Positions 12,135 to 20,472 of a stretch of DNA of 33,535 nt are shown piece by piece (position 1 is the first letter of the stretch; every line of letters begins with the position of its first letter). Under the pieces are notes generated by a model. The model saw only the letters and a list, made by a program, of their open reading frames with translations. It searched no databases and was not told where the DNA came from. The translations under genes and the position numbers were made by a program. The DNA is from an uncultured Granulosicoccaceae bacterium (lineage in GTDB: Bacteria; Pseudomonadota; Gammaproteobacteria; Granulosicoccales; Granulosicoccaceae), in contig CALGKA010000076.1 of assembly GCA_937927895.1 (NCBI GenBank), positions 1 through 33,535 of the forward strand, given 5' to 3'.

Positions 12135-12707
12135 TTAAGGGTTTGTGGCGTGCGGTTGTAAGGTATCGCGCCATACGGTGGTTTTGTCGCCTATTGACAG
12201 TGATGCCATGGCTGGGCTGCTTGACGGTAAGCTCCGAAGTGTTAATGTGTCTGCTTGCGAAAGTGTTGGTAGTGCAAGTTTGCGGAACCACTTTTCTGCG
12301 GCTTTACCGTTAAAGGCGATAGTGTTAATTGATGGATGTTGCGAGAGTAGCGTGCTGAAGTCATTGCACACTACAGAGTCTGTGGCAATGTTTGAATCCA
12401 GGCTGCCTGGTCTTACGCAATGTTGTAAGGAATCCCACAGCGCTATGTTTTGTTCTTCTAAAATTGCCAGGCGTTTGTCGTAAGTGTCGATACTGCCTCC
12501 ATAAATGGCTTGCAGGATTTTCCAAAAGCCGTTCCGTGGATGGGCATAGTATTGGTCTGCGTGCAGTGATGCGACACTCGGCATTGAGCCTAGAATTAAA
12601 CACCAGGGCGCACTGGGTATTAGCGGTGCGAATGACTGCAGGGTTGATGTATCAACAGCTGATGTTTTGGTGGCCGGATTCTTAGCGGCTGGTTTCTTTT
12701 TAGCCAT
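12135..12707 (-). CDS. DNA-deoxyinosine/uracil glycosylase (UDG superfamily, family 6-like)
   Basis: The 190-residue product has a Lys/Ala-rich N-terminal tail (MAKKKPAAKNPATK) and then a uracil-DNA glycosylase fold. Its active-site strand is LILGSMPSVASLHADQYYAHPRNGFWKIL, with IALWDSLQHCVRPGSLDS in the middle and LPSSSPAMA near the end. The GSMP...YYAHPRN pattern is that of hypoxanthine-DNA glycosylases (UDG family 6), which excise deaminated bases. It lies 38 bases downstream of the DUF4175 gene on the same strand and may be co-transcribed as the last member of that cluster, though a repair role has no obvious link to it. The basic tail may help DNA binding. Confidence 0.85.
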   Translation of the reverse strand: MAKKKPAAKNPATKTSAVDTSTLQSFAPLIPSAPWCLILGSMPSVASLHADQYYAHPRNGFWKILQAIYGGSIDTYDKRLAILEEQNIALWDSLQHCVRPGSLDSNIATDSVVCNDFSTLLSQHPSINTIAFNGKAAEKWFRKLALPTLSQADTLTLRSLPSSSPAMASLSIGDKTTVWRDTLQPHATNP

Positions 12708-12745
12708 TGCGTGTCGGGTTTATGATCTTGCGGTCTCGTGGTTTT

Positions 12746-15700
12746 TTACGATCCTTTAGGTTCACTAAGACGTCTAAAGTAGTCTGCTGCTTGTTGGTCG
12801 AAGCCTTTAGGGTCGTCTACTTGTGCTTTGGAGCGAGTGGTCTCTACACTGTTGCTGTCGTTGTAAATTTGTAGTTCAAGTTGTTCGAGTTGCCTTAGTA
12901 GTAATCGTACATCTGCATCTATGCGACGATTGTTCTCTTCACCGTTGTTGGGCAGTAGTTGGCGTGCAAGGTCTTGTAGATCTTGTTGTGTCTGCGTCGA
13001 CAACTCACTTATACCGTCGCCTGCAAGTTGTTGCAGCTGAGTGATAGACTCTTCGATCAGTTGCTCTTGGCCACCGTTGATAGGTAAGTCATTGAGGCTT
13101 GATTGTCCACTGCCAGGCCCTGCGGATAATCTTCGGCCCGACTGACCTGATCCCGACTGGCCTGATCCCGACTGGCTTGAGCCGTTTTGGTTAGATCCTT
13201 CTGCATTGCCCTCTGGACTGTTGCCCCGTTGGCCTTGACCATTGCCTTCCCCTTCTTCACCTGCACCTTCACCTTGCCCGTTCTGTTCGCTTTCAGCGCC
13301 TTGTTGGCCGCGTTCAAGTGATTGTAACTCAGCGACTTCACTGCCGGTGCCGTCTTCGCCTGCTTGCGCTAATGCATCAGTCAAGGCTTGTCGTAGTTGT
13401 TGTATAGCGCGTGTTGCATCTGCAGCAGTAATATCTGATTCTGTGCCTGTACCGGTTTCAGCGGCTGCCAGAGAAGATGATTCAAATAGATCTGTTTGCA
13501 AATTGCGCAAAGCTTCGCTTATGCGTTCTTCACGCAGGGCTGCTTGTGGAGCCATGCCTTCTTCTATCATGTCGCCTGATATACCCATAAGTTCGGAGGT
13601 TTGGTTGGTATCAAGCTCTGTCAGCGCTTGCTCTAAGCGCTCAGTAGTGAGCGGTGCTTGTTCACTATAACGTTTGCTGGCGTCTTCAATTTGTTGTTTG
13701 ATAGATTCCAGATCGCGTTGCATTTGGCGTTTTTGCTCCGCCAGGGCCTGCTCTTGTTGTGGGTTTAGGCCGCTTTCGTAGCGGTTCTCTTTGCGCGCTT
13801 CCATCGCGCGACGCATGGCTTCACGCAATTGTTCAGCGGTTTGTTCCTGTTGCTGGTTTAGATCCCGCAGGGCGTCTGCGGCATCACTGATTTGCTGTTG
13901 CAGTTCTTGTTGTCTTGCATCTGCCGTTTGTTCCAATGATTGGCGTAATTTTTCACTGGCATTTTGCAATGCCTGACGACGCTCTTCTGGAGTTAAGTTA
14001 GCGGCGTTTTCTTCGGTCGCTTTTAGTTCTTGAATCGCTTCTTCAAGATTCTGCATTGCTTGTTGTTGCGATGAGCTTTGTTCGCCATTTTGACCACCGT
14101 TTTGGCTACCACTTTGACCTTCGCCCTCGCTCTGATTTTCACTTTGGCTTTGGCCGCTGCTTGATTGCTGTTGACCTTGCTGTGACTGAGCAGTTTGGCT
14201 TTGTTCTCTTTGTAGTTGCTCAAGTTCTTTTTTAAGTTCTTCAAGCTCGCGGCGCAGTTTCTCCTGCTGCCAGCGTTCAGCTTCTGTGAGTTGTTCTTTG
14301 TTGGCGGCAGCTTCTGCCAACTGTTGTTGTCTCTTAGCAAGATCTTTTAGTTTTTCAAATGCATCTTCAGAGGCTTGCTGTTGGGGGTCTGCGCCACCCT
14401 CAGGAACTGAGTCCGGGGTTTCGTATTGGTTTTTAGCTAAATCCATTTCGAGCTCATACATCTCTGCCATATCCTGGCTTGCACCGCTGCCACCGCCGCC
14501 GCCACCACTTTGATTTTGGTTGATAGTGATATCGTTAAAGATAGACTCTGCTCGCTTTAGATATTGCAGTGCTTTTTGTTGATGTTTTACCGCTTCTTCG
14601 AAACTTAATATGGCAAGGGAATCCGCTGATGGGCGCATAGATTCTGCCGCTTCCTGCATATACTCTACAAAGCGGGCTATGTCCGGATCATTGTTAAGTA
14701 ATTGCCGTGCCTCTGCACGCTCTGCGAGTTTTACAGCCTGATCGGCCAAGGTGTTTTGCAAGTCAGAAAGCAGGGTAGCGGTATCTGCCGGATCAATCAG
14801 GGTGGCTTCTTTGCTTTTTGCATCTTTTATGAGATTGAAGGTTGAGATCAGAATTTCTTTCTGGCGCTGTGAGATCTCTTGTTCTTGTTGTGATTCACCT
14901 CCACCGCCGCCACCACCTGATTGCTGCGACTGTGTAAATCTGCGCTCGAACGGTCTCACGTCAATGAACATCATGTCAGTGGAGACCAACTGCTCACGAT
15001 CAGCCGCCTCTGCGTAGTAGCTAATTAAATCGCCAGCCATGAGTGGGCCGCCTTTTTCACTATAGAATTCTTCGAGCATAAATAAGTGCTCGAAGTCATT
15101 GGTGGCATCTAGTTGAACTTGTTCCCACTCAGCACCATTAACTGAATAGTTAAGCGTGACTGACTCGACGGTGAAATCATCATCTGCCGTTACCGCTACC
15201 GCAACTTCTTCAATTGGGGTGGCGCTCCAGTCCCCGCCTGGTAGTTTAAAAGCAACGGTTGGCTTTGCATCTTCAATGATCGCGATGCGGAATTTGCTAG
15301 AGAGTGGTATTTGATCATTGTCTAGAAGCTCCAGGAGTTGGTATTCGCCATCTTCGGTGATTTCTATTTGCGCGCTGTAGCTGTTATCGGCCGTGTTGGT
15401 AGCATCGATTTTAATATCGTTATGTAAAAGAGCAGCTTGCTGCAGAGGTTTGTCTGTGCTGAAGATTATATCAACCATTGTGCCTGCAACTGCATTGATA
15501 TCGCTGGCGCTATTTGTCGTTTGTGGTTCCAGCCTGGTCCACTCGGGGTAGGTATAGCGGTGGGTAATCGTGGTGATTTTTGCAGGAACAACTACATCAA
15601 CGTGGGCACGATCGCTTTCGGTAAATGCCGCGCTCACGTAGTAGTCGAGAGGATCGCTAACACCGTACAGTGTGAAGGAAAACGATCCATCAGACTGCGG

Positions 15701-16471
15701 GATCATCTCTACTGTTTCCCACTCAGGTGCGCTTGAATTGCTCGCATTGCGGCTTACATGTAGCTCTGCAAAGTTTGATTCAAAGCCATCTAGCGTAGCG
15801 CTAACAAGTAGAGTGTCTCCAATACGAATTTTGGTGTCACCGGGTGCTAGAGCAATTGATCGATCCGGTAATATATCGCTGACAAACCAGCCCATCCACA
15901 GCTGTTTTATACTGGCACGCCAGTCCAGTGGCATAGAGGTAAACAACCAGCCGGCAAGCATAAACATACCAAAGCTTGCGACTATAGGGCCCATTACTTC
16001 TGATGTGGGAAGTATGCTACTGACTGGGCGCTTAGAGGCTGTTCTCGCAGCATCTTTGGCAAGCAGGCCCACAAAAGGCGAGCGCACATTGCGGCGTTTC
16101 ATATCAAGGTAGGTGTCAACACGGCCGTCAAATTCAGGTACAGCACTTTCCAGTTCGGCAGCACCCGCGGAGCGTTTGAACTGCTGATAAGGTCGCCATA
16201 ATAAGGCTATTAGCAATACAATAGGCAGCACTAGTAATAATGCGCGTGCGGGGTAGTAAAGCCAGTTGGAATCGGCAAGTGAGTTTTTAAGTACGGCAGT
16301 GCCAAGTGATAAAACCAACACTGAAAAGATAACGGCGGCTAAAGCTGTCGCTATAATTTGAAATTTGTAGCGGCGTCTGAATTGGCTTAGGTAGCTATCA
16401 AAGTGAACAGACTTACGAATGCCTTTATACTTTCGATGATTGCGATTTTTTTGCAGCGGATAATTGCTCAT
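12746..16471 (-). CDS. DUF4175 giant membrane protein with Gln-rich coiled coils
   Basis: The 1241-residue protein starts with a basic cytoplasmic tail and two membrane segments (about 40-62 and 68-92), with a third near 162-182. Beta-sandwich-like segments follow (about 200-510) with PEWTRLEP and YYAEAADREQ motifs. Two poly-glycine hinges (about 519-526 and 654-660) bracket helical segments. Residues about 690-1000 are Gln/Glu-rich coiled coil, and the stretch from about 1070-1120 is low-complexity Gly/Ser/Gln. This order matches DUF4175 proteins found beside MoxR/Bat genes. The start lies 5 bases after the batA-like stop, and GAGG overlaps that stop as its ribosome site. I infer a large envelope-spanning scaffold; biochemical function is unknown. 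Confidence 0.88.
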   Translation of the reverse strand: MSNYPLQKNRNHRKYKGIRKSVHFDSYLSQFRRRYKFQIIATALAAVIFSVLVLSLGTAVLKNSLADSNWLYYPARALLLVLPIVLLIALLWRPYQQFKRSAGAAELESAVPEFDGRVDTYLDMKRRNVRSPFVGLLAKDAARTASKRPVSSILPTSEVMGPIVASFGMFMLAGWLFTSMPLDWRASIKQLWMGWFVSDILPDRSIALAPGDTKIRIGDTLLVSATLDGFESNFAELHVSRNASNSSAPEWETVEMIPQSDGSFSFTLYGVSDPLDYYVSAAFTESDRAHVDVVVPAKITTITHRYTYPEWTRLEPQTTNSASDINAVAGTMVDIIFSTDKPLQQAALLHNDIKIDATNTADNSYSAQIEITEDGEYQLLELLDNDQIPLSSKFRIAIIEDAKPTVAFKLPGGDWSATPIEEVAVAVTADDDFTVESVTLNYSVNGAEWEQVQLDATNDFEHLFMLEEFYSEKGGPLMAGDLISYYAEAADREQLVSTDMMFIDVRPFERRFTQSQQSGGGGGGGESQQEQEISQRQKEILISTFNLIKDAKSKEATLIDPADTATLLSDLQNTLADQAVKLAERAEARQLLNNDPDIARFVEYMQEAAESMRPSADSLAILSFEEAVKHQQKALQYLKRAESIFNDITINQNQSGGGGGGSGASQDMAEMYELEMDLAKNQYETPDSVPEGGADPQQQASEDAFEKLKDLAKRQQQLAEAAANKEQLTEAERWQQEKLRRELEELKKELEQLQREQSQTAQSQQGQQQSSSGQSQSENQSEGEGQSGSQNGGQNGEQSSSQQQAMQNLEEAIQELKATEENAANLTPEERRQALQNASEKLRQSLEQTADARQQELQQQISDAADALRDLNQQQEQTAEQLREAMRRAMEARKENRYESGLNPQQEQALAEQKRQMQRDLESIKQQIEDASKRYSEQAPLTTERLEQALTELDTNQTSELMGISGDMIEEGMAPQAALREERISEALRNLQTDLFESSSLAAAETGTGTESDITAADATRAIQQLRQALTDALAQAGEDGTGSEVAELQSLERGQQGAESEQNGQGEGAGEEGEGNGQGQRGNSPEGNAEGSNQNGSSQSGSGQSGSGQSGRRLSAGPGSGQSSLNDLPINGGQEQLIEESITQLQQLAGDGISELSTQTQQDLQDLARQLLPNNGEENNRRIDADVRLLLRQLEQLELQIYNDSNSVETTRSKAQVDDPKGFDQQAADYFRRLSEPKGS
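13140..13182 (-). repeat. 15-bp tandem repeat inside the DUF4175 gene
   Basis: About three copies of a 15-base unit (GACTGGCCTGATCCC on the + strand, starting at 13140, 13155 and 13170) encode SGSGQ repeated in the low-complexity region of the DUF4175 protein. Confidence 0.7.
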
Positions 16472-16476
16472 ATCAT

Positions 16477-18441
16477 TTAAACCTCACGCCGAATCCATAG
16501 GTGCCTATGACTGTAAATAGACTCTAGCAAAGCTACCACTAACAATAGCGGTAACAGCCACAACCAGAAGCTTTTCTGATTGTTGATGGTAGATGTGTTG
16601 GTGGCAGTAGCATTGCTGTTAGCAGTGCTTGCGATCTGTTGCCATTTTTCAAGGGTGTCAGCGTCCATTGTGCTGATATCTGATTCCCGTGGGTCACTAT
16701 TGACCGCTATTGCTTGCGAGCCCGCAGCGCTCTGTAAGCGATAGATTCCTGGGTTGTCGAGCCTTATAGAAGTTCGCTCTGAATTTTTTGAAAGATCTTT
16801 CATCGGTTCGCCATTTGGATCTAACAACTGCGCGCCAGACGATACAGTGATTGCATCTCCGGTGGAACGATAACTAGTGGCTGCGATATCACCACCCAGG
16901 TATTCGATTGATTTAATCAGAAAGGCAACAAAGACAGACGTGGTCGGTAAATCGGTCCATTGGGTGTCGAGGGCTGTGGCAAGTAGCATGACTTTTCCCG
17001 ACCCTAATCGCTTTTCAAGTAGCAGCGGCTGACCATTTGAAAGATCAATAATACTGCGGTCAGTAATATTGGATTGCAGAGGTAAATGCCGAATAATTGA
17101 AATTGCCCGCCAGTTGCTGGCTAGGCCGTCAGTTGATTGATGACTCTGATCTATCGTGCCAAGGGAGACTTGTTCACCCGCTAGTGGATTTGTTGGATCA
17201 TTCAGGCCTGATGACCTCAAGCCAAGTAGATTAAGGGCGCCGCTGCTGTGTGGTTTGCTGCCGACTGCGATCAACGCACTGCCACCGTCATTAATATAGT
17301 CGCGAAGACGGCCTGCGGCTCGATCGGAAAGTGCAGAGGCATTGGGCACAATTATTAAGTTGCCCGCATCACTTTTAGTAAATCTGTCTGCCTCTGTTAG
17401 CCGGGTTGTGAATCGTGGGTCTGATTCAATTGCAGCTTTTGCGTAAGTGCTGGCAACCGACCGTTCAGTATTGCCGACTATTATGGTGATCTCGGTTTTA
17501 TCTTTGTTGGGCAGCGGGAGTTGCCAGGTGTTGTCGTCCGATAATGAATCTTCCGGGCTCAACGTAACCACTAACTGCTCTTTTGCGTTGCTTAGATCCA
17601 GGTTTTCAAAACGATGCACCAAGCTTGCGTTAGCATTCACTTTAACATCGGCCGTGGCCAGTACTGAACCGTTGGACATCACCTGCAAGGTGTTGACGCT
17701 GTCGACTCCATAGTTATTGACTACTGCAACTATAGAGGCACCACCGTCAGATGATTCTTCTAGTTTGGCAGTAACAGCGGTGTTCCTATCGTTAACGGCG
17801 GCACTTGAATAGATGTTTATTTTATCGACTTTGTCTACCGCTAGGGCGGTGAATCGGTCTGGTAGGGCAGTCGCCTGTGTATCCGTAATAATATGTAAAT
17901 GATTAGTGGTGTCGCCCACGGATGCAGTTACGGCACTTGCTATACGACCATAGTCCAGGCGCGTCTCTTGTGGCGCAAGGGTTCCTAGTTGCGTGCGTGC
18001 AGAGCTTATGGAATTGTCTGTTTGCGCTTGTACAAAACGATCTGATGCGGCAATCACTATCGCCTGATCAGTGCTTGCAGCCTGGTTTAGTATGTCGTTT
18101 GCAAGCCCTAGTGTACGGCTCCAGCGTCCATCAAGTGATTGAGAAAGCGATGTATCGACCAGCAGTATGTGTCTTGTTTGAGATGTGCCAGCGCTTTTTA
18201 TGCGATCAATGACAGGCTGTGCGAAAAGCAAAGAGAGCAATGCTAGAAACAATACTCGCAACGCCAAAAGCCACCAATATTTGGTACGTCTCTTTTTGCT
18301 AGAGGTGCTAATAGCCGGCTCTAAAAACTTTGTAGAGCCGAAGTCGGCTTCTGGTGGGTTGCTTGCACTTAGTCGATGCAACCACCACGGAAGAAAGGCT
18401 GCTAATAGGCCAAGCAGAAATAGTGGTGCTAATAAACTCAC
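16477..18441 (-). CDS. BatA-like membrane protein with VWA domain
   Basis: The 654-residue protein opens with the aerotolerance-regulator N-terminal pattern: a membrane segment LLAPLFLLGLLAAFLPWWLHRL (3-23), then a second at about 57-75. A von Willebrand A domain follows with MIDAS motif DTSLS (Asp96, Ser98, Ser100). Later it has a glutamine-amidotransferase-like fold (LIIVPNASALSDRAAGRLRDY...GGSALIAVG) and a C-terminal membrane anchor (WLWLLPLLLVVALLESIY). VWA domains bind partner proteins through a metal. With MoxR and DUF58 just upstream, it is probably a membrane component of a MoxR-driven assembly. The start codon is GTG. The 64-base gap before it holds repeats and a promoter candidate. 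Confidence 0.9.
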   Translation of the reverse strand: MSLLAPLFLLGLLAAFLPWWLHRLSASNPPEADFGSTKFLEPAISTSSKKRRTKYWWLLALRVLFLALLSLLFAQPVIDRIKSAGTSQTRHILLVDTSLSQSLDGRWSRTLGLANDILNQAASTDQAIVIAASDRFVQAQTDNSISSARTQLGTLAPQETRLDYGRIASAVTASVGDTTNHLHIITDTQATALPDRFTALAVDKVDKINIYSSAAVNDRNTAVTAKLEESSDGGASIVAVVNNYGVDSVNTLQVMSNGSVLATADVKVNANASLVHRFENLDLSNAKEQLVVTLSPEDSLSDDNTWQLPLPNKDKTEITIIVGNTERSVASTYAKAAIESDPRFTTRLTEADRFTKSDAGNLIIVPNASALSDRAAGRLRDYINDGGSALIAVGSKPHSSGALNLLGLRSSGLNDPTNPLAGEQVSLGTIDQSHQSTDGLASNWRAISIIRHLPLQSNITDRSIIDLSNGQPLLLEKRLGSGKVMLLATALDTQWTDLPTTSVFVAFLIKSIEYLGGDIAATSYRSTGDAITVSSGAQLLDPNGEPMKDLSKNSERTSIRLDNPGIYRLQSAAGSQAIAVNSDPRESDISTMDADTLEKWQQIASTANSNATATNTSTINNQKSFWLWLLPLLLVVALLESIYSHRHLWIRREV

Positions 18442-18458
18442 AATCCAGCCTTTTGTGT

Positions 18459-18498
18459 TTTATAACAATTGGGCGTTGTATAACAATTAAAATTGTTA
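18459..18498 (-). promoter_or_regulatory. Repeat-rich internal promoter candidate before the batA-like gene
   Basis: On the minus strand TTGTTA (18486-18481) and TATAAA (18464-18459) are 16 bases apart, just before the GTG start at 18441. The same stretch has the direct repeat TATAACAATT at 18461-18470 and 18479-18488, and the perfect inverted repeat TAACAATT-AA-AATTGTTA at 18481-18498. The pattern looks like a promoter overlapped by operator sites, but AT-rich chance is possible. Confidence 0.35.
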
Positions 18499-18505
18499 AT
18501 CATGG

Positions 18506-19435
18506 TTATCGCCTTTGCTGTCTTAACATTAGGTATTGATGCAAGACTTCATTTAATGGTTCATCAGTTTGGCAACTGGTGTAATGAAAACCGTTGCGCA
18601 GTGATAACTGCTGTAAAGAGTCTATGTGATTTTTCATGCGTTGTGGGTATTCGTCGCGCAAATACTCCGATGACACATTCACTTGTTCGCCGGTTTCGAT
18701 GTCACGCAGCATACTCGCTGATCTAAACTCTTTGACGTGTTTGGAGGGATTACGTTCACTGCGATCAAGCACATGAAACAAAGCGACTTCATGACCATGT
18801 TGAACCAGCGGTTGTAGCTGATCAGAGAGTTCCTGTGGATCACAATAAAAATCAGAAACCAGGATTAACAGGCCTCGCTTGCGAAAAGTGGCCGCCAACT
18901 GCTGCAGTTGACTGGTAAATTCAGTAGCGCTGTTAGCTTCTGTTCTCTCGAGCAGAGCTAATGAACGGAAAAGGGTGTCGGGATGCGCTGAAGGCGGTAT
19001 GCGATCTCTGATGGTTTCATCAAAGAGGGTCAGGCCAATAGCATCGTGTTGTTTACGTGCTAAGTACGCAAGCGATGAGCAGATAAACTTGCCATAGGTT
19101 AGCTTGCTGATGTCGGTGGTTGAATAGGCCATAGAACCACTAACATCAAGGACAAGGTTTATGGTGGTATTGGTTTCACCGATAAAACGTTTGATGTAGG
19201 TGCGATCAGTTCTGGCGTATACATTCCAATCAATGAATCTTGGATCATCGCCATCATTGTAGGCGCGGTATTCTGAGAACTCTTGGCTAAAGCCAAAGAA
19301 GGGTGATCGGTGAAGGCCGGTAAAGAACCCTTCGACCACCGATTTCGCCACCAACTCGAGTGATGATAATCTCGCTAACACATCTGGTTGTAACAGCTGT
19401 TGTTTGCGTGTGCGGCTTTTGTTAGTAGCGTTCAT
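18506..19435 (-). CDS. DUF58 protein (MoxR-associated, VWA-like)
   Basis: The product (309 residues from the ATG used here) has the DUF58 signature EYRAYNDGDDPRFIDWNVYAR followed by TYIKRF, and the VWA metal site DVSGSM (Asp97). It has no signal peptide or membrane segment, so it is cytoplasmic. DUF58 genes almost always follow moxR, as here, and are thought to be partners or substrates of the ATPase. The frame could also begin at TTG 19450, five codons earlier; neither start has a good ribosome site. A short palindrome AGGCCG-A-CGGCCT (19451-19463) spans the moxR stop and could affect coupling. The 3' end is 64 bases from the batA-like start. Confidence 0.92.
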   Translation of the reverse strand: MNATNKSRTRKQQLLQPDVLARLSSLELVAKSVVEGFFTGLHRSPFFGFSQEFSEYRAYNDGDDPRFIDWNVYARTDRTYIKRFIGETNTTINLVLDVSGSMAYSTTDISKLTYGKFICSSLAYLARKQHDAIGLTLFDETIRDRIPPSAHPDTLFRSLALLERTEANSATEFTSQLQQLAATFRKRGLLILVSDFYCDPQELSDQLQPLVQHGHEVALFHVLDRSERNPSKHVKEFRSASMLRDIETGEQVNVSSEYLRDEYPQRMKNHIDSLQQLSLRNGFHYTSCQTDEPLNEVLHQYLMLRQQRR

Positions 19436-19461
19436 AGTCTGGGCAGACAAAGGCCGACGGC

Positions 19462-20472
19462 CTAAGTAAGAGACCTAATGGTGTCGCTTAAGATGTCGTC
19501 CATGCTAACGCCGTCTGACTCGGCAAAGTAATTTAGCAAAACGCGGTGTCTAAGAACGGGTGCTGCCAATGCGTTTATATCTTCTTGGGTTACATGGAAG
19601 CGGCCAGCCATTAGGGCGCGTGCTTTAGCAGCAAGTGTAATGAACAAGGTTGCTCTGACACTGGCGCCAAATTTCACATAGCGTTTTACAAGATCAGAGT
19701 GACTGTAGTCCGGGCGTGTAGCGCGTACTAGATTAACCGCGTGTTGTGCAACCGTTTCAGAGATAGGTACTTGTCTGACCAGTTGCTGAAAATTAAGAAT
19801 CTGTTGCGCGTTGGTGCAAGGTGTTGGTGCCGGGGCGCGGACATCAGTGGTGAATCTGGCGACCACTTCCAGTTCGTCGGAAGCGTCGAGATAATCAAGC
19901 AATATATTGAATAAAAATCGATCAAGCTGTGCCTCAGGCAGTGGGTATGTGCCTTCAAGCTCTAATGGGTTTTGTGTTGCCAAAACAAAAAACGGTTGTG
20001 GCAATTGGTGTAAGGTTCCTCGAACTGTGGCTGATCCTTCTTGCATCGCCTCTAGTAAAGCTGCTTGTGTTTTAGGCGGTGTTCTATTGATCTCATCGGC
20101 TAACAATACGTTAGTAAAAATTGGTCCTTGTACAAATGTCCAGTTCTTTTGGCCATTGCCGTCTTCACTGATGATGTCGGTACCGGTTATGTCGGTGGGC
20201 ATAAGATCAGGTGTGAACTGAATTCTGTTGTGGTGTAACCCTAACGCTTCCGAAAGTGTGCGCACAAGTAGTGTTTTAGCGGTACCGGGCATACCTGTGA
20301 TTAAGCAATGCCCGCCAACCAATAATGTCACAAGTAAGTGTTCTACCACCTCGTGTTGGCCGACGACTACCTGACCCACTTGATTGCGAATATTGTCTAT
20401 AACATAGCGGAACTCTTCCACCTCTCTGGCGGTCGACTCAGATGAATTGGCCTGGGTAGGGTGGTCTGTCAT
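19462..20472 (-). CDS. MoxR-family AAA+ ATPase
   Basis: The 336-residue ATPase has Walker A GMPGTAKT (residues 60-67), Walker B VLLADEINRTPPKTQAALLEAMQE, the sensor region FVLATQNPLELEGTYPLPEAQLDRFLF and the C-terminal lid with ...YVKFGASVRATLFI...ALMAGRFHVTQEDI...PVLRHRVLLNY. All are typical of MoxR chaperone-like ATPases, which remodel or insert cofactors into VWA-domain partners. Three VWA-type proteins are encoded in the same cluster. It starts in an ATGA overlap with the upstream TPR-peptidase gene and ends 26 bases before the DUF58 ATG. Confidence 0.96.
   Translation of the reverse strand: MTDHPTQANSSESTAREVEEFRYVIDNIRNQVGQVVVGQHEVVEHLLVTLLVGGHCLITGMPGTAKTLLVRTLSEALGLHHNRIQFTPDLMPTDITGTDIISEDGNGQKNWTFVQGPIFTNVLLADEINRTPPKTQAALLEAMQEGSATVRGTLHQLPQPFFVLATQNPLELEGTYPLPEAQLDRFLFNILLDYLDASDELEVVARFTTDVRAPAPTPCTNAQQILNFQQLVRQVPISETVAQHAVNLVRATRPDYSHSDLVKRYVKFGASVRATLFITLAAKARALMAGRFHVTQEDINALAAPVLRHRVLLNYFAESDGVSMDDILSDTIRSLT

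Noticed and set aside
13057..14340. Open frames inside the Gln-rich part of the DUF4175 gene
   Set aside because: Lys/Asn- or Ser/Cys-rich shadow products of biased codons; the main 1241-residue frame runs through unbroken.
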